Origin: Platycnemis pennipes
Taxonomy: Eukaryota; Arthropoda; Insecta; Odonata; Platycnemididae
Assembly: GCA_933228895.1 (NCBI GenBank)
Contig: OW121854.1
Span: forward strand, 60,058,609 to 60,122,608
Reading direction: 5' to 3'
DNA length: 64,000 nucleotides
Shown here piece after piece: positions 20,753 through 32,130 of this stretch. The position numbers and the translations under genes are program-made. Under the pieces are notes generated by a model. That model did no database searches. It saw only the letters and a list, made by a program, of their open reading frames with translations, and was not told the origin of the DNA. The first letter of the stretch is position 1; each line of letters begins with the position of its first letter.

Positions 20753-22149
20753 TTCTTCTTCCCGTTACTCCGCCGGATAGGTATGCCTTCGTTTTTCCCT
20801 TCTTCGGCAATTGCCATATCGTCAAATGAATCATGCAAAGTTTCGTCAGCTACTGAATCGTCAATATTGGACGGGATTTCTTCAATAGCGCAAGAAGTTC
20901 CTCCTACGTGCGACTCTGTTCCCATTATTTTGAGACGCCTGTTTCGGATAATAGAAATTTGCATACTTACACATGAATATATCACTACATTAAGATAGTG
21001 TTTTCACAAAAAATGACAATATTTACCTTTTTTTCTTCCCTCCGCTTGGCCAAAAATTCACCCTTTCTTTTTTTCCTCGCCATCGAAAATGTCAAGCGAC
21101 TGCCTACTTTAATTTTCCGATATCGGTACGCTTCCGATGACATTTTGAGACTTGACTATTAGTCAGTTTGACTATTACTAGACACCCCGAGAGCGACAAC
21201 CAAACAGAGACTCAAGAAACAACCCGTCAGTAAACCAGACACTCCGTCTCACTCGCCTCTGCTTCCCGCCCGCCTGCACTTTCCCTTCCCCCAGCTCCAA
21301 CACCTCAAGGACACCGTTTTAGGATATAGGGTAGAGGGACCGTGCCGCTTTTTGAGTAGCGCAGTAGGCGGAGAATGTGTGAACTGTTTAGTGATTTGCA
21401 CGACGCTCGAGGCGTATCCCTGGGCTGGAGTTGGCGAAAAACATAAATTACTTTCAGAATATCTCAACAGCGTGTCTTTTAATAAAAATCAATAATTTTC
21501 AAGGATCCAATAGACTAAGCTTGAATCTTGTACTCTATAATAACGAAAGTTAAAAAAATAGCCCCTCTGTCTCCCAATATTTGCAACAAAAAGGTCTATT
21601 TTTACATCGATATATATTTTTAACAAGGCTTATTACGTAAAATCTAGGATTATAGAGTAATAGTTTGATACTTTCTCTTTTAATTACTGAAAACCGCATT
21701 CCGATATCTGGCTTCCTGTTGGAGCAATCTTCCTTGAAAAATAGGTCTGAAAAACAGCTATGTCCCAGGGCCCCTTAACGTCCCCAAGAGGACAAGAGAT
21801 AAGATGACCATACATGAAGCTGGCAGAGAGTGTGGGTACGGCTTTGAAGGATTGAAATTGAATTTTGGCACATAACTGTTTATTTATTTTGAAACTATAC
21901 CGTTCGAGTCAGGTTTTGATGGCTGGGGTTTTCAAATCTACTTTTTTACTTCCCACTATTTCATTCCCCACCCTATAAAATTCACAATGCTCTCCCTGAA
22001 ATTGTGTACTACGATCGAAAATAAAAAATGGAGGGTTCTTGTTTCCGAAATCTAAGTTAACGAGCGAAAGATGGAATCAAGACCGAGTGCACTACTGGTT
22101 GAAAGTAGGTTTGGATGGCATGAAACTTTTCAAAAACACTCCGTTTTTA
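20753..22149. other. No gene recognised
   Basis: Mixed sequence, some pyrimidine-rich (21040-21290). Open frames on both strands are short and lack any family motif. A LINE remnant too decayed to read is possible at the left end. Confidence 0.4.
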
Positions 22150-22490
22150 GTTTAATGTAGGGGAGGTGACCGACAGCATGGGTCATTACACGCCATTTTT
22201 GGATACCTAGGTGAGAATTTGGACTACGGCTAGATTCTCAAAGGAAAATTAGGAAGGCGGAAAGACACTAGGCGTTCGTTGGTATTAGCCAACTCTTAAC
22301 GAAAGGCCACGGTGGGTTCACTGTTTCACGGTCCAACCGACGGACGGAACACTGCTCAATTGGTACCCTCCACTTGGCACTATTAGAGGTCGGTGTAGCA
22401 CCGAAAAAACTCTGTCACCGACGGGATTGGAGCCAGGACCCACGGAATGGGAAGCCAGTACTCCAGCTACTACAGCCACCTAATTATTTC
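22150..22490 (-). mobile_element. tRNA-derived SINE (minus)
   Basis: Minus strand: GGTGGCTGTAGTAGCTGGAG head, GGCTCCAATCCCG B box, body with TCCGTCGGTTGGAC and CTTTCGTTAAGAGTTGG, and a tail ending GTCGGTCACCTCCCC. Diverged copy with extra bases in the middle. Confidence 0.75.
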
Positions 22491-22574
22491 GTATCCCCTG
22501 CTTTGCTCTACGATAATTATTACTTCTCATACGTCGTATCGTTTGCGGTTTATTTGGAAAACTCAAGAAAATAT

Positions 22575-23215
22575 GTAGACTGCCGTCTACATCTACATAA
22601 CACCCTGCGAGTCGCCGCAAGAGCGTGTGGCAGGGGATGTTAGGTCACCATCCATTAGGTTAATGGGAAGGGAAAAAGGGACAGAGGGTAGCAATCGGGA
22701 TAGTTGGAAATACTATTGGTCATCCTAACGTATTTGAGTTATGATCAGGTATTGTCCGCGGGAAAAATGAATTATTACATCGATTCATTTGACAGTCTCT
22801 CTCTGTAATTTTGTCATTTCCATCTGATCTCCCGATGTAGTGTACGGGTAATAGTACACCTGACGTATCATCCTCGAATTCGAACGATTTGAGTTTTATA
22901 AGTAGCCTTAGTCTGGCGCCTAATCTATGAGTTTTCAGAGCTTCCCATCCAAGTCTCTCTAAGAGCTATGTGACACTTTCTGTACAGTCATATGCGTTCT
23001 TCACAAAAAGAGCTTTATTTTATCGAGTTCGCTAATTAAATCATGCGTTCATCACAAAACGAGCTTTCATTGCATGTATTTTATCGATTTCGCGAATTAA
23101 ATCATCATATACCGGATCCCAAATGCTAGGTGCATACTCGAGGTGAGGCCTAACTAAAGCGAAAACTTCCGGGCGTTTATTTCCCTACTCATACACTTAT
23201 CATGCTCTCATTCTT
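22575..23215 (-). mobile_element. LINE 3' half (minus), related to the 18.4-kb LINE
   Basis: Minus strand gives, with frameshifts, LEYAPSIWDP near 23110-23140, ELDKIK, LGWEALKTHRLGARLRLL and SFFPRTIPDHNSN, then a 3' UTR with CCCTGCCACACGCTC and the end GCAGGGTGTTATGTAGATGT. It has the same C-terminal layout as the 38-kb copy but is more diverged. About 50 bp containing CGTTC-TCACAAA and TTTTATCGA is duplicated at 23000-23100. Confidence 0.8.
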
Positions 23216-23830
23216 GTTTAGCTTGTTTTGCTCAGAATAATGCATCTTTAATTTACGACTCCTGCAAATCAATTTTAGGATCCCAATTTAGCAGTTACAT
23301 AAAGCAGCGCCTAATACAGTGTTTTATAATTTTAGGATGATATTCCATTCAGTGGTGACAAACGACACCTTACCGATGTAACTTTGCCTTAATAGCAAGC
23401 ATTGAGAGCACCTCCCATCTGTTACCTTATGCTGGTTAAATTAATCAGTCACATTAACGTTTATATTCGTTTTGTAAGAATTAATAAACATTTGCCACAC
23501 GTTTTTTTAGGTGAAAATTCCTCAGTGGATTTATTATTACCTATTATTTAATTAATTTCGTTTCCCGCAGCAATATTTTAAAATTATTACTTCTTTTTTT
23601 AGCATGCCAGTTAAAGATACTGCCTCATCTGGTAGTATGCTCAAATTCTTGATGAAAAGAGTAGAAAAATCTATATATGCCAATCAGCGGTGATTTATGT
23701 AAATTAATGTTTTATACTGGAAAAAGGAGGTTTTCACTAACTAATTGTTCTCTACTTTTCTATATATACACTCTTCATTCTTATCATACTTCTCTTTTCA
23801 TTCCAGCATAAAGGTACCCTTTCTATCAGT
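23216..23830. other. No feature recognised
   Basis: AT-rich sequence without coding or repeat signals that I can name. Confidence 0.5.
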
Positions 23831-23834
23831 GGAA

Positions 23835-24085
23835 CCAGTTGTAGTGGTGGCTGGAGTACTGGTTTTTGCATCCCAAGGGTCCGGGTTCGAATACTGGGAG
23901 TGGCAAACATTGTTCATCGGTATACCGGTCCCAGCTTGACTGCTGTGTGGCGGGTAATTTGAGTTCAGAACTCCGTCCGTCGGTTGGGACGCCTTCCCCG
24001 CATAACGTATATGTTCCACTACTTCTCCTTCCTCTCCATGCTGCCATCAATGCCTACCCTTTCCTTCCACTCTCCTCGTAAAGTC
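23835..24085 (+). mobile_element. tRNA-derived SINE (plus)
   Basis: TAGTGGTGGCTGGAGTACTG (A box), GGGTTCGAATACTGG (B box), then GGTATACCGGTCCCAGCTTGA and TCCGTCCGTCGGTTGGGACG. The body is shortened after CCCGCATAACG. Confidence 0.8.
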
Positions 24086-24360
24086 TATTCCACAAGAGTT
24101 AATATCCTACTTATCTTTTTTATTTTTTTTTCACTACCTCCGAAAACAGCACTTGTGGCCTTTTACATCGGGGAATTTAACAATTAATAACAGACGAGCA
24201 CACACATCCATGTCCTGAGTGGTTTATAGCCCCCTAGGTTTAAGATTTTTAAAACGATTACCTACTCATCTAAGCCCAAGGAGCCGATTGACCGCAAATT
24301 CTGCCATTATAGCGATTTTATTTCGTAATAGTCGCAGCAACTCAATAGGCCTTCATAATT

Positions 24361-24406
24361 TTGGTATAATTTAAGTACCTATTTTGGTATAATTTAAGTA
24401 CCTACC
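24361..24406. repeat. 23-bp tandem duplication
   Basis: TTGGTATAATTTAAGTACCT occurs at 24361 and again at 24384. Confidence 0.85.
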
Positions 24407-24639
24407 TACTCGAAAAAAAGCACACATTTCTAATCAGTCTATTCTGAGAAAAAAATGCCATGAATGAAAATAGTTGTACATTCTAGGTTATGCACATTAT
24501 TACTCTCACACTTAGGTGTTTTCAAATGTGATTAGGTTACACGTATGCCCATAGTTGCGCGAAATTTTTACTACTGCAGAACTGAAGAGTCAAATGATAT
24601 GACTCATGATTATGAAAACCTACTTTGTGTCTTCTAGTA

Positions 24640-24661
24640 TGTCCAACGTTCATTTCTCCAG
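24640..24661 (+). promoter_or_regulatory. Probable 3' splice site
   Basis: A pyrimidine-biased run ending CATTTCTCCAG at 24661 precedes the open frame. In the frame used downstream a TAG stop lies at 24635-24637, so the coding part cannot extend left without splicing. Confidence 0.6.
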
Positions 24662-24829
24662 GTCTTCGACGATCTAAAATCCTTCACTGGCTCAATTCAA
24701 CCACACCAGCCGGTGCAGTACGATTTCACCACCGACTGGCAGCAAACGAATCTGTCGCAGACAGCGGACCACGTGGCCCCGGCGTCCCCGGTGAAAGAGG
24801 CGAGGAAGAGGACGTTGGACGCAGGATAA
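24662..24829 (+). CDS. Terminal coding exon of an unidentified host gene (partial, 55 aa)
   Basis: After the acceptor at 24661 one frame runs 55 codons to TAA at 24827-24829. It includes DDLKSFTGSIQPHQPVQYDF, TTDWQQTNLSQTADHV and ends SPVKEARKRTLDAG. Third positions are strongly G/C, unlike the AT-rich surroundings, and the composition is that of an ordinary protein, with a polar, Gln-rich C-terminal tail and a basic KEARKR cluster near the end. The next frame is also open (through about 25122), but it runs into a C-rich low-complexity stretch and looks like a shadow. I do not recognise the family; a nuclear or RNA-binding protein tail is only a guess. Upstream exons must lie beyond a repeat-filled intron; I found none in the window. 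Phase at the acceptor is assumed to be zero. Confidence 0.6.
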   Translation, partial: VFDDLKSFTGSIQPHQPVQYDFTTDWQQTNLSQTADHVAPASPVKEARKRTLDAG

Positions 24830-25330
24830 GATGGCTGCAAATTGAGACGGAGGGCCTTCCCTGCATCTCACTGCTACAACATCGGCGCCCACCAACAGAT
24901 TCCTTCGCACATCCCCTTCCACACTCCGCAACGACGAACCCGTACACCCAAACCCCCCTCCAACCCCCCCTCCCAAATTTCCGTACACCACTCCCACAAC
25001 ACCATTCTTCAACCCCCCACCCGCGTTTACCCGTCTCTACCGCACCCCTCTCCCTTAACCCGCGTCATCCATTACACTCCTGCTCCAGACCCCATCCTAT
25101 TCCTTCCCCGCCGCCTCCATAAAAAGGGTAATTATTAGGCGCGGCGATATCTCAGGAGACCTTTCCCTTAAGGCCAGATGAGGTCCCCTCAGCTCGGAAT
25201 GGGGGAAGGGAAGAAATATAAAAGGAGCGGGAATAATAATAAAAAATAAAAGCGAGCGTAAGAGTGTGTAAATAAATGTATATAAAATGGGGTCTTCGCT
25301 CGGGAAATAAAAGACGCGGGGGCAGTAAAC
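24830..25330 (+). other. Probable 3' UTR with polyadenylation signals
   Basis: Downstream of the stop is a C-rich, pyrimidine-rich stretch (24890-25110), then an A-rich part with AATAAA at 25245-25250, 25271-25276 and 25306-25311. This fits the 3' end of the gene whose last coding exon is at 24662-24829. The exact cleavage site is not known. Confidence 0.5.
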
Positions 25331-25655
25331 CATCTTGGTGCGCTCGTTTGCGGTAGGGAGGAGGTCTGAAGGCTGAGGGTAGTGCGGCAAAGGCCCACTG
25401 GTGAGGCGAGAGGAGGCTGGATCGCACCAACTTTGGGTTTCCCGGGCGGCAGACGAAATTTCTATCCATCTATGATAATACCCTGATATCACGCTCATGG
25501 ACATGTGGCGGGAGGTGCCGAACTTCTAGCATTTTTTCTCGATAATTTCTGACCAGAGAAATAAAAATATTGGACCACTGAAGATGAGCAGAATTTCCAC
25601 CTTACTTTACCAATTAAGCTACCAAGGAGTCGTTCTGCCCTCTAGAAATCCACAT
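25331..25655. other. No feature recognised
   Basis: GC-rich at the left, AT-rich at the right. No support for a gene or repeat. Confidence 0.4.
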
Positions 25656-25659
25656 GGGA

Positions 25660-25760
25660 GAAAGAAGCTTTGGTAGCTTAATTGTTAAAGCACCTGGTCG
25701 TAAATCAGGAGATTCCAGGTTCGAGTCCGGGTTAAGGTTTTTCTCTAAGGAAATTCTGCT
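25660..25760 (+). mobile_element. Head of a second tRNA-SINE family
   Basis: TTTGGTAGCTTAATTGTTAA with AGCACCTGG (A box), a five-pair anticodon-like arm CCTGG/TCAGG, and CCAGGTTCGAGTCCGGG (B box) form a tRNA-like unit. The body that follows does not match the common SINE body. A true tRNA gene is unlikely because no complementary 7-bp acceptor arm closes it. Confidence 0.55.
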
Positions 25761-26095
25761 ATATTGCATTTCAGAGCGTTACTCCGCTAAGGTTTTCCCA
25801 GCCAGTTCGCAAACCCTGAATTCACTAAATATGAGGCTAGTTGACATAGCTTTCAGACTGATTCAGCGTCGCAGATATCGCAGAAATGAGTTTCAGGTTT
25901 CGTTTTATCATGGCCACACGGTAAGGATCAATTTGTATGAGACTTTTTCCATTGAAATTCCTTTGGCATATACAGAAGTCGGCAGGAGTAACAAAAAATG
26001 GAATAAATAAGTAAAAATCCTCGTTAAGTCCACACACACACACACAAATTTTAGTACCCGTTTCTCCACTGCTCCGAAGTTGTTATCTAGGTCAT
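25761..26095. other. No gene; short CA microsatellite
   Basis: Contains (CA)n at about 26031-26046. Otherwise nothing that I can name; it may include the body of the SINE at 25660. Confidence 0.5.
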
Positions 26096-26340
26096 CACCA
26101 TCATTTGTTGATAATTCTAAGATTGGTTTAACGGTTCCCTCCACTCGTATCTCTTAACAGCTAACCCTTTCACATTCACATCATCCTTCTCTTTCACATC
26201 TTTCACGAATTGCTCCATATATCTCATGCGAGGCCTTTCTTTTACTTTCTTTCCATTAACTTTTCCTCGACGATTGTTTTGATCAAGACATATCTCAAGA
26301 TATGTCCCACTAAGTTGTGCCGTACACTTTTCAGTCACCA
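26096..26340 (-). mobile_element. LINE C-terminal fragment (minus)
   Basis: Minus frame ends with RPRMRYMEQFVKDVKEKDDV and VKRYEWREP, the last ~60 residues of the 'craniofacial'-type LINE ORF, then a TTATCAACAAATGATGGTGATGA tail equivalent in plus orientation at 26096-26113. 5'-truncated. Confidence 0.8.
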
Positions 26341-26609
26341 AGATAAAGAAATAATATCGCGAGCCAATGAGCTAGTTAAATCCACGGAGGGTGGAATGGG
26401 GGGGACAATTCACGTCAAGGGAAGAGGAAAGGGGGGGCTTGGTGAAAGTTTAGGCAACATCACAGCAGTCAATAAAGTCGAAGCTAAACACTTAAGTTTG
26501 TTGGTATCGGATAGCGTACGGACAATTTCATGAATTCCAGTATTAGAGGAAATGCGGAGAATATTTTGCGTTGGTAGTAGCTTCACTAAAATCGCTAAGT
26601 GGCCTACTG

Positions 26610-26770
26610 TTTTGGGTTCCAAACAACGGACAGAGAATCAAAACTGAAATGCACTCCACATTACCTAAAGTAGGGACCGGTATTCCGCAGAAAAAGTTGC
26701 CATTTCCGGGATTTGAACTCAGGCCCTCATGATGGGTGGACGCTATGCTAGTTACAATACGGACTCGATA
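26610..26770 (-). mobile_element. tRNA-derived SINE head (minus), truncated
   Basis: Minus strand: GTAACTAGCATAGCGTCCAC, B box GAGTTCAAATCCCGG, then AATACCGGTCCCTACTTTAG. The body stops soon after. Confidence 0.65.
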
Positions 26771-26799
26771 ACTTAATTTCGCTCCAATACAAGTCTCCT

Positions 26800-28689
26800 C
26801 CACTGCTAGGAAATGATTAGATGAACCGTGTTGGTGAAATAGGATATGCTCGGTTGCTTAAATTGCTGATATCAGAAACACTTCAGCACACCCCGACTAA
26901 ACAGTCCAAACGTTTAACAATATTTCATCTTTGTTTTCGATTGACGACATTTTGAGGAAAGCCGCATGCAAGTAGTTAGCCTGCTTTACTCATGTATACA
27001 GAATATGCACGTGATATTTTGTAATTGATTCTGATCTGCGATGCTTATCGTTATTTATTTGGAAGATTCTTTGGCGCAAAGCTGGCAGAAAAGCCAGAAA
27101 CACCCATGTGGTTTTGATGCACTTTTAGCCCTTACTCCCTGAAAAGTTGTTCCCTGACAAAAAGGTTTCGACAGGATTTAAGTCATACGAGAGTTTCAGG
27201 GCCATGCCGAGTGTTAAAAACGAAGGAGATACATTTCCTACTCAAATGATAGGGTATAGAAGAGAAGAGCATCTGGGGATATTGATTGACTGCAAGGAAA
27301 AGCGTAAGATGGTGAATATAAGCCTGAGGGTGTACTAGGAAACTTATGGACGGTTGCTCATGGCACCAGAGTAGGCATAGGTTTTCATTCTTCAATCCGA
27401 AACATCCCAGTCACTTGAAACGTTGAGTGCTTTTCCACTCATGCTTGTTTATTCTACATATTTACAATTGTTAAACTATATAATTATTTATATTTGAATT
27501 ACTAATGATTAAACAACCACCTGCATTAGCTTTCCATACCTCTTCATTATACCACCATGCTGTTATATAATAGCTTAAAAGTTATGCAAATTTTGAGCAT
27601 CCATGTTGGGATGGATGAAAATCAACTACAGAAAAAGAAATATTTAATGAGATAATCGCGCTAAAACCTTGAAATGCTTAAAATATAAGTGAGAGAATAT
27701 CTGTTAGAGTAGTTGTAACAGGTTTCTGGCGTAGTACTAATATGCTGAGTAAGGTCCAAAAGCATTATCCAAAACATTAGTGCTCCTCCCTTCGAAGTAC
27801 TAGTTATGTTAGCCGAGGAATTGCTTTCGCTAAGCAGGTACTGACAATAGAACTTCTGACAAAACCTTTCAGCAGATTTGGAAAGAAAAGACTAATGAGG
27901 ACCTTGCTCTGGTGCGTGACAATATTCAGGTTCAGTTTTCTGAGGTTCTTCACAAAATCTGAGGTTCAGTTTTACCAACTCTTAATATCGATTCTGAAAG
28001 TTTTGATGCAATACAGATGCCACCGATTCAGACACAGAAATGTAGGGGAAGGAAAGGAAGGACGAGGTGAAGATGAGAAGAAAAGTGAGAGGTATATAAA
28101 TCAAGAGAGGAGGGAAGAGTAAAGGGAAGTATTGCACGGAGGAGAAGAAAATGTAATCTCAAGTAAGTTTAATGTTCTAATCACTGGGATGTCTAGATGA
28201 AATTTGTGAATTCAGTCCACACTGCACATGTATCAAAATTAATGGATATCTAATGAAAAGGTGTAATTTTTCTCCACCAGTATTAGCAGATTCAAATTCA
28301 AGCAGATGAGTTAAGGAATAAAATAATGGTTATTCATATGCTTACAAATATTGATTCATTTCACTTGATCCTTCTCCCCTCAAAGCGAAACTTCTTGAAA
28401 CTTTAAGCAGGTTTAAATCTATAGATTCCATTGGGTCCATTGGATTGGATGGGTTCCATTTTAATCTAAGTTATTGAGGTGCGAAATATTGGTTGTAAAT
28501 CAGTCTTGCTTCTATGCTTACCGGAATAAACCATAAGAAAATATCAGGTGGATTACATTTTGTCCACTAAATGATGACAAATAACGGAGATGTATTTTTT
28601 CGTAATATATGCTTTCGACCTAAGGGAAATCTCAATTTAAGTATCACCCTGGATGAGCATTTCTTTTAAGGATAATCCTAGGCAAAAGA
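26800..28689. other. No gene or repeat recognised
   Basis: AT-rich sequence with scattered short frames and a purine-rich patch at 28035-28140. Nothing with a family motif. Confidence 0.4.
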
Positions 28690-28845
28690 ATGGGTAGAGA
28701 GGAACTCGGCATCGAAATTACATGTACATCCACGCGATACCCTGCAAGCCACTGCGATGGTGTGTGGCAGGGGGTGAAGATCACCAAGCATGCACTATTG
28801 ACATGCAAACAAGCTACTACATGGAAACATGCTACATAATAAGGT
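28690..28845 (-). mobile_element. LINE 3' UTR end (minus)
   Basis: Minus strand reads GCATGCTTGGTGATCTTCAC, CCCCTGCCACACACCATCGC, GTGGCTTGCAGGGTATCGCG, matching the 3' end of the LINE copy at 42130-42985. Only the UTR end is present, as expected from 5' truncation. Confidence 0.8.
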
Positions 28846-29465
28846 CTCATTCAACTAAATTGTTAATATCTACATAGTAATTAAGGGATTGGTTGTTAAT
28901 ACATGAATCATGTACTGCAGACGAAAATATTTCCCCTACCTATCTTTTTGCTATGCTGCCTATTGTGTTCTCTTATAGTACCGGGAAAAATGACATTTTG
29001 AATCCATCAGTATGACAATCTATCTCGATTCTAATTTATCTGGTCGAATCTAGTGTAATACGCAGGTGTTTTTAATATATGTCTAACATCTTCAGTAAAG
29101 CTATCTGATTTAAATTTCTGTAATAGATTTCATCTGTACTTTAACTTAGGCTCTGTAATTAGTTCACTCTTAGCAAGAGAGGCCAATGGAGTTTACTATT
29201 CAAATCCCAATCCGAAGGATGCAGTACCTACTGAACTTGAATTGCTTTCCAATATGAGTCTGATGGAGGAACAAGTATTCCGCCTAAAAATCTCTACCCT
29301 TGAGGGGATTGGAACCCGGGATCCCTGAGTAGAAATCTAAACCACCAATTATTTCCCTATACTTTAAAAAGCCAAAAGATTTGACGGTAAATGTGAAATC
29401 GCGGAAATTTTTTCGGAGTGACCCCAAAGGAGCCTCCGTATCGAAGGGTAACCCTTTCCTGGAAT

Positions 29466-29785
29466 AGTTAAGGGAAGCGACTGACAACTTATATTATTTG
29501 CACCAATATCGAGTGATGTGCATTTTGGAAGAAATAGGAATTAAGGGAGCGGAGAACGGGTGAAGAGAAACCCGACGTCGGTATTTGCACGCTCTTAACG
29601 AAAGGTGCCAAGAGATCTACAGTTTAACGTCCCATCCGACGGACGGAGCACTGTACTCGAAGCGGCCTCCGCCCAGCTCTAAAGTAGGGACCGGCATATC
29701 TACTAATTAAAAATCTCTGCCATTGCCGGAATTCGAACCCGGGCCCTCACTATGGGAGTCCAGTACTCCGCCACCACATCAACCT
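29466..29785 (-). mobile_element. tRNA-derived SINE (minus)
   Basis: Minus strand: GTGGTGGCGGAGTACTGGAC head, CGGGTTCGAATTCCGG B box, body with GGTCCCTACTTTAGAGC, TCCGTCCGTCGGATGGGACG, CCTTTCGTTAAGAGCGTG and a tail with TTGTCAGTCGCTTCC. Confidence 0.8.
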
Positions 29786-29799
29786 CTCCTGGAGAGGTG

Positions 29800-30520
29800 T
29801 ACATACATCTACAAAGGGGAGAGAAGGAATAGATTGGCCTAAGGGTAAGGTAAAGGGGGTCGCCTGGATGGGAGGGTCTGCCGCAGGTGTGGTCGGGGTC
29901 TGAAGACCCTGAGGGGAAAGTGAGGGGGTAGAATAGAACAGGGGTATGGGAAGTAGCGGAGACGGAGGGCAAGGGTACGGGAGGTTTCTCCCCTTCCCGT
30001 TTCTCCATCCGGGAGGAAATCCCTTCTTAATCCTCCAGCGGCAATTTGGTGCCACTCTCGCCCACACGAACCCCCGAATCGAACCCCTCCCAAACCCCTA
30101 TGCCCCTCCCATCCCGAAACCCTGCACGCATCACCCCCACCAATCCATTCCCCCATCCTTTTCTCCGCCTCGCCCCCAAATCTTCTTTTCCTTAGTACCC
30201 GACACCTACTCGAACCTATCCTACCCGAAAACGGGCGCGGGCCAACGATAAAAACATTATACATTCCCAGCCTCTTCACCTCACTTCTGTTATAAACGCT
30301 TCCGTTGGTTTCACCTTAAGCATTTCACCTGATTTCTCGCTCGTGAGAGAGCATATCTCCGTCTGGAAAAAACGAAATTTGCTGTTCGCTGAGACCCTGG
30401 TCTTGAATTTTATCCCGTGGTTCTGTCTTCAATTATTTAAGCACGCGATACCGCAAATTTCCGGGAAAGATTTATTCGTTGGTATTCACGATATGATCAG
30501 ATTCAGATCAAATCAATTCA
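29800..30520. other. C-rich island, no gene supported
   Basis: Strongly C-rich on the plus strand at 29950-30240 (CCCCTCCC-type runs), so several frames are open on both strands (101 to 146 codons). None has a recognisable motif, and the overlap of frames on both strands is what skewed composition produces. Confidence 0.4.
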
Positions 30521-30521
30521 G

Positions 30522-30753
30522 AAAGAACTGGTGCTTTCCTGGCGTATCTGCTGCGTAAAGGTTTCTCGGGTCCTCCACCGGGTTAATTCGTCCATGTCCG
30601 CCGACGTTTCGATTCCCGACTCGGCAATCGTCTTCAGGGCTTCTGAATGAATGAATTCAGAAGCCCTGAAGAAGATTGCCGAGTCGGGAATCGAAACGTC
30701 GGCGGACATGGACGAATTAACCCGGTGGAGGACCCGAGAAACCTTCACGCAGG
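30522..30753. mobile_element. Near-perfect foldback unit, ~97-bp arms, 12-bp target duplication
   Basis: Arms at 30551-30647 and about 30656-30752 are inverted copies with about two mismatches and a loop under 10 nt. AAATCAATTCAG lies directly outside on both sides (30510-30521 and 30754-30765), a 12-bp target duplication. Each arm contains CTGAAGA, a short hairpin, GAAACGTCGG, then CCCGGTGGAGGACCCGAG. Half units occur at 47100 and 49235. Long duplications and inverted terminal units are known for Penelope-like elements, so I infer a relation to those. Confidence 0.8.
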
Positions 30754-30824
30754 AAATCAATTCAGTTTAGATTCAGATCATATCGGATTCAGATTTCACT
30801 TCCTCATGTTTTTGGGGAGGTGAA

Positions 30825-31400
30825 AGAGTACTGTTACCTGGGAAGCTGAATAACTAGCGATGGACGAAGCAAAAGAGAAATCGTCAGTAGAATAACCCAA
30901 ACGAAAAATGTATTTTACTAAAAGAAGATTCTGCTCACCACTGCAAATACAAGCGTGGAAGTAACGAAACATTTCCTTAGAACATACACTTGGAGTACAC
31001 TTATTTATGGCATTGAAGAATGGACGATAACAGCAGCTAGGAAGTCAAGACTGGAAGCAATTGAAACTTGGAGGTAAGTACTGAAGAATTGTAAAGATGA
31101 AATGGCTCGACCGAGTGGCAGACGAATACGTGGTAGAAAAGAGATGTCTGCTGAAAAATTTAAAAAGGAGATGGGATCAATTTAATAGTCCATATCGAAA
31201 GAAACGTAGCCTGATGAATACAATCGCCGAGGGAACGCTAATGGGAATAATGAAATAGGCAGGCCTCGAATGAGATACATGGAACAATTGGTAAAGGATC
31301 TTAAAGAGAAGAATTATATCAATACGTAGAGGCTAGCCAATAAGAAAATGCAGTGGAGAGCTGCATATAATCAATCTTAGGATTGTTTACCGATGACGAT
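30825..31400 (+). mobile_element. LINE C-terminal part (plus), 'craniofacial' type
   Basis: Plus-strand frames give NRRITQTKNVFY-like residues, then TWSTLIYGIEEWTITAARKS, RLEAIETWR, RRGRKEMSAEKFK, and near the end CSGELHIINL, the degraded counterpart of EWRAASNQS. Multiple frameshifts. The usual GAT-rich tail follows at about 31390-31400. Confidence 0.75.
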
Positions 31401-31974
31401 TCAGGTTATGGAAAATTTAGGTGGGATCACGATACTCATTTATTGACCACTGTCTTATTGGTGAATTAATGAATTGTACGCCTTATCTAGTCGTAAATAA
31501 ATGACTGTACCCTGGCTATATGATTGGGATGCATACAATCAAGATTCAGCATTCTCCTTACCGGACAAGTAACTTATTGTGACACACAATCATTTAACTT
31601 TCAATGGAAGAGTGGCAAATAAAGTAAGATGACATCTGAGAACACTGAAGTCACCGGCCTTATAGAGAGATGACCTTGCATTAAAAAAATGTAACATTGC
31701 ATGTCAACGATATTCCCATTCCTTGCTTTGAAACAGTGTATCTGAGTATAGGAATTCATAATGGCCTCCCGCCGCCAAGTCACGGCATCTTCACAGGTTC
31801 TGTATTATTTAATAGCCTACCTTACCCAGGGATAGACCAAAACCCCTCAGAATGCCGTCGCTTTTTGTCCGCGACTGCTTATTCGACGAGTAAACTCGCT
31901 TATCTCGTAGCTAATCTCTATGCCCAGAGGTCGACCCACCATCCGCAACTTGGTGGACGCACTCGGTGGCTTTA
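31401..31974. other. No feature recognised
   Basis: Mixed composition, short frames only. Nothing that I can support. Confidence 0.4.
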
Positions 31975-32130
31975 AGCTTAACGGCGGAACAAGTGATGAA
32001 GGATGTGAAAGAGAAGAAATAAATAAACGTACAAAAGAACGTAAATATGAAGACATTAGCCTATAGAAGAACTCAGTGGAGAGCTGCGTCAAACCAATAT
32101 GAGGAATGATGACTAATGATGATGATAACA
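31975..32130 (+). mobile_element. LINE 3' fragment (plus)
   Basis: GAAGGATGTGAAAGAGAAG, AGAACTCAGTGGAGAGCTGC and GTCAAACCAATATGAGG, then (GAT)n, match the end of the 'craniofacial'-type LINE ORF and its tail. Confidence 0.75.

Noticed and set aside
24625..25122. 165-codon open frame on the plus strand
   Set aside because: It overlaps the 55-codon exon in another frame and continues into a Pro- and His-rich low-complexity stretch; it is open because of C-rich composition.
25660..25760. tRNA gene
   Set aside because: A and B boxes are present, but the acceptor arm does not close and the unit is followed by SINE-like sequence. The same holds for the units at 57815 and 62568.
30655..30710. Fully formed hammerhead at the 30.5-kb foldback
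   Set aside because: CUGAAGA and GAAACGUC are present, and GCC/GGC could form helix I, but helix III has no room for a loop; it could work only as a dimer. Kept as part of the foldback finding instead.
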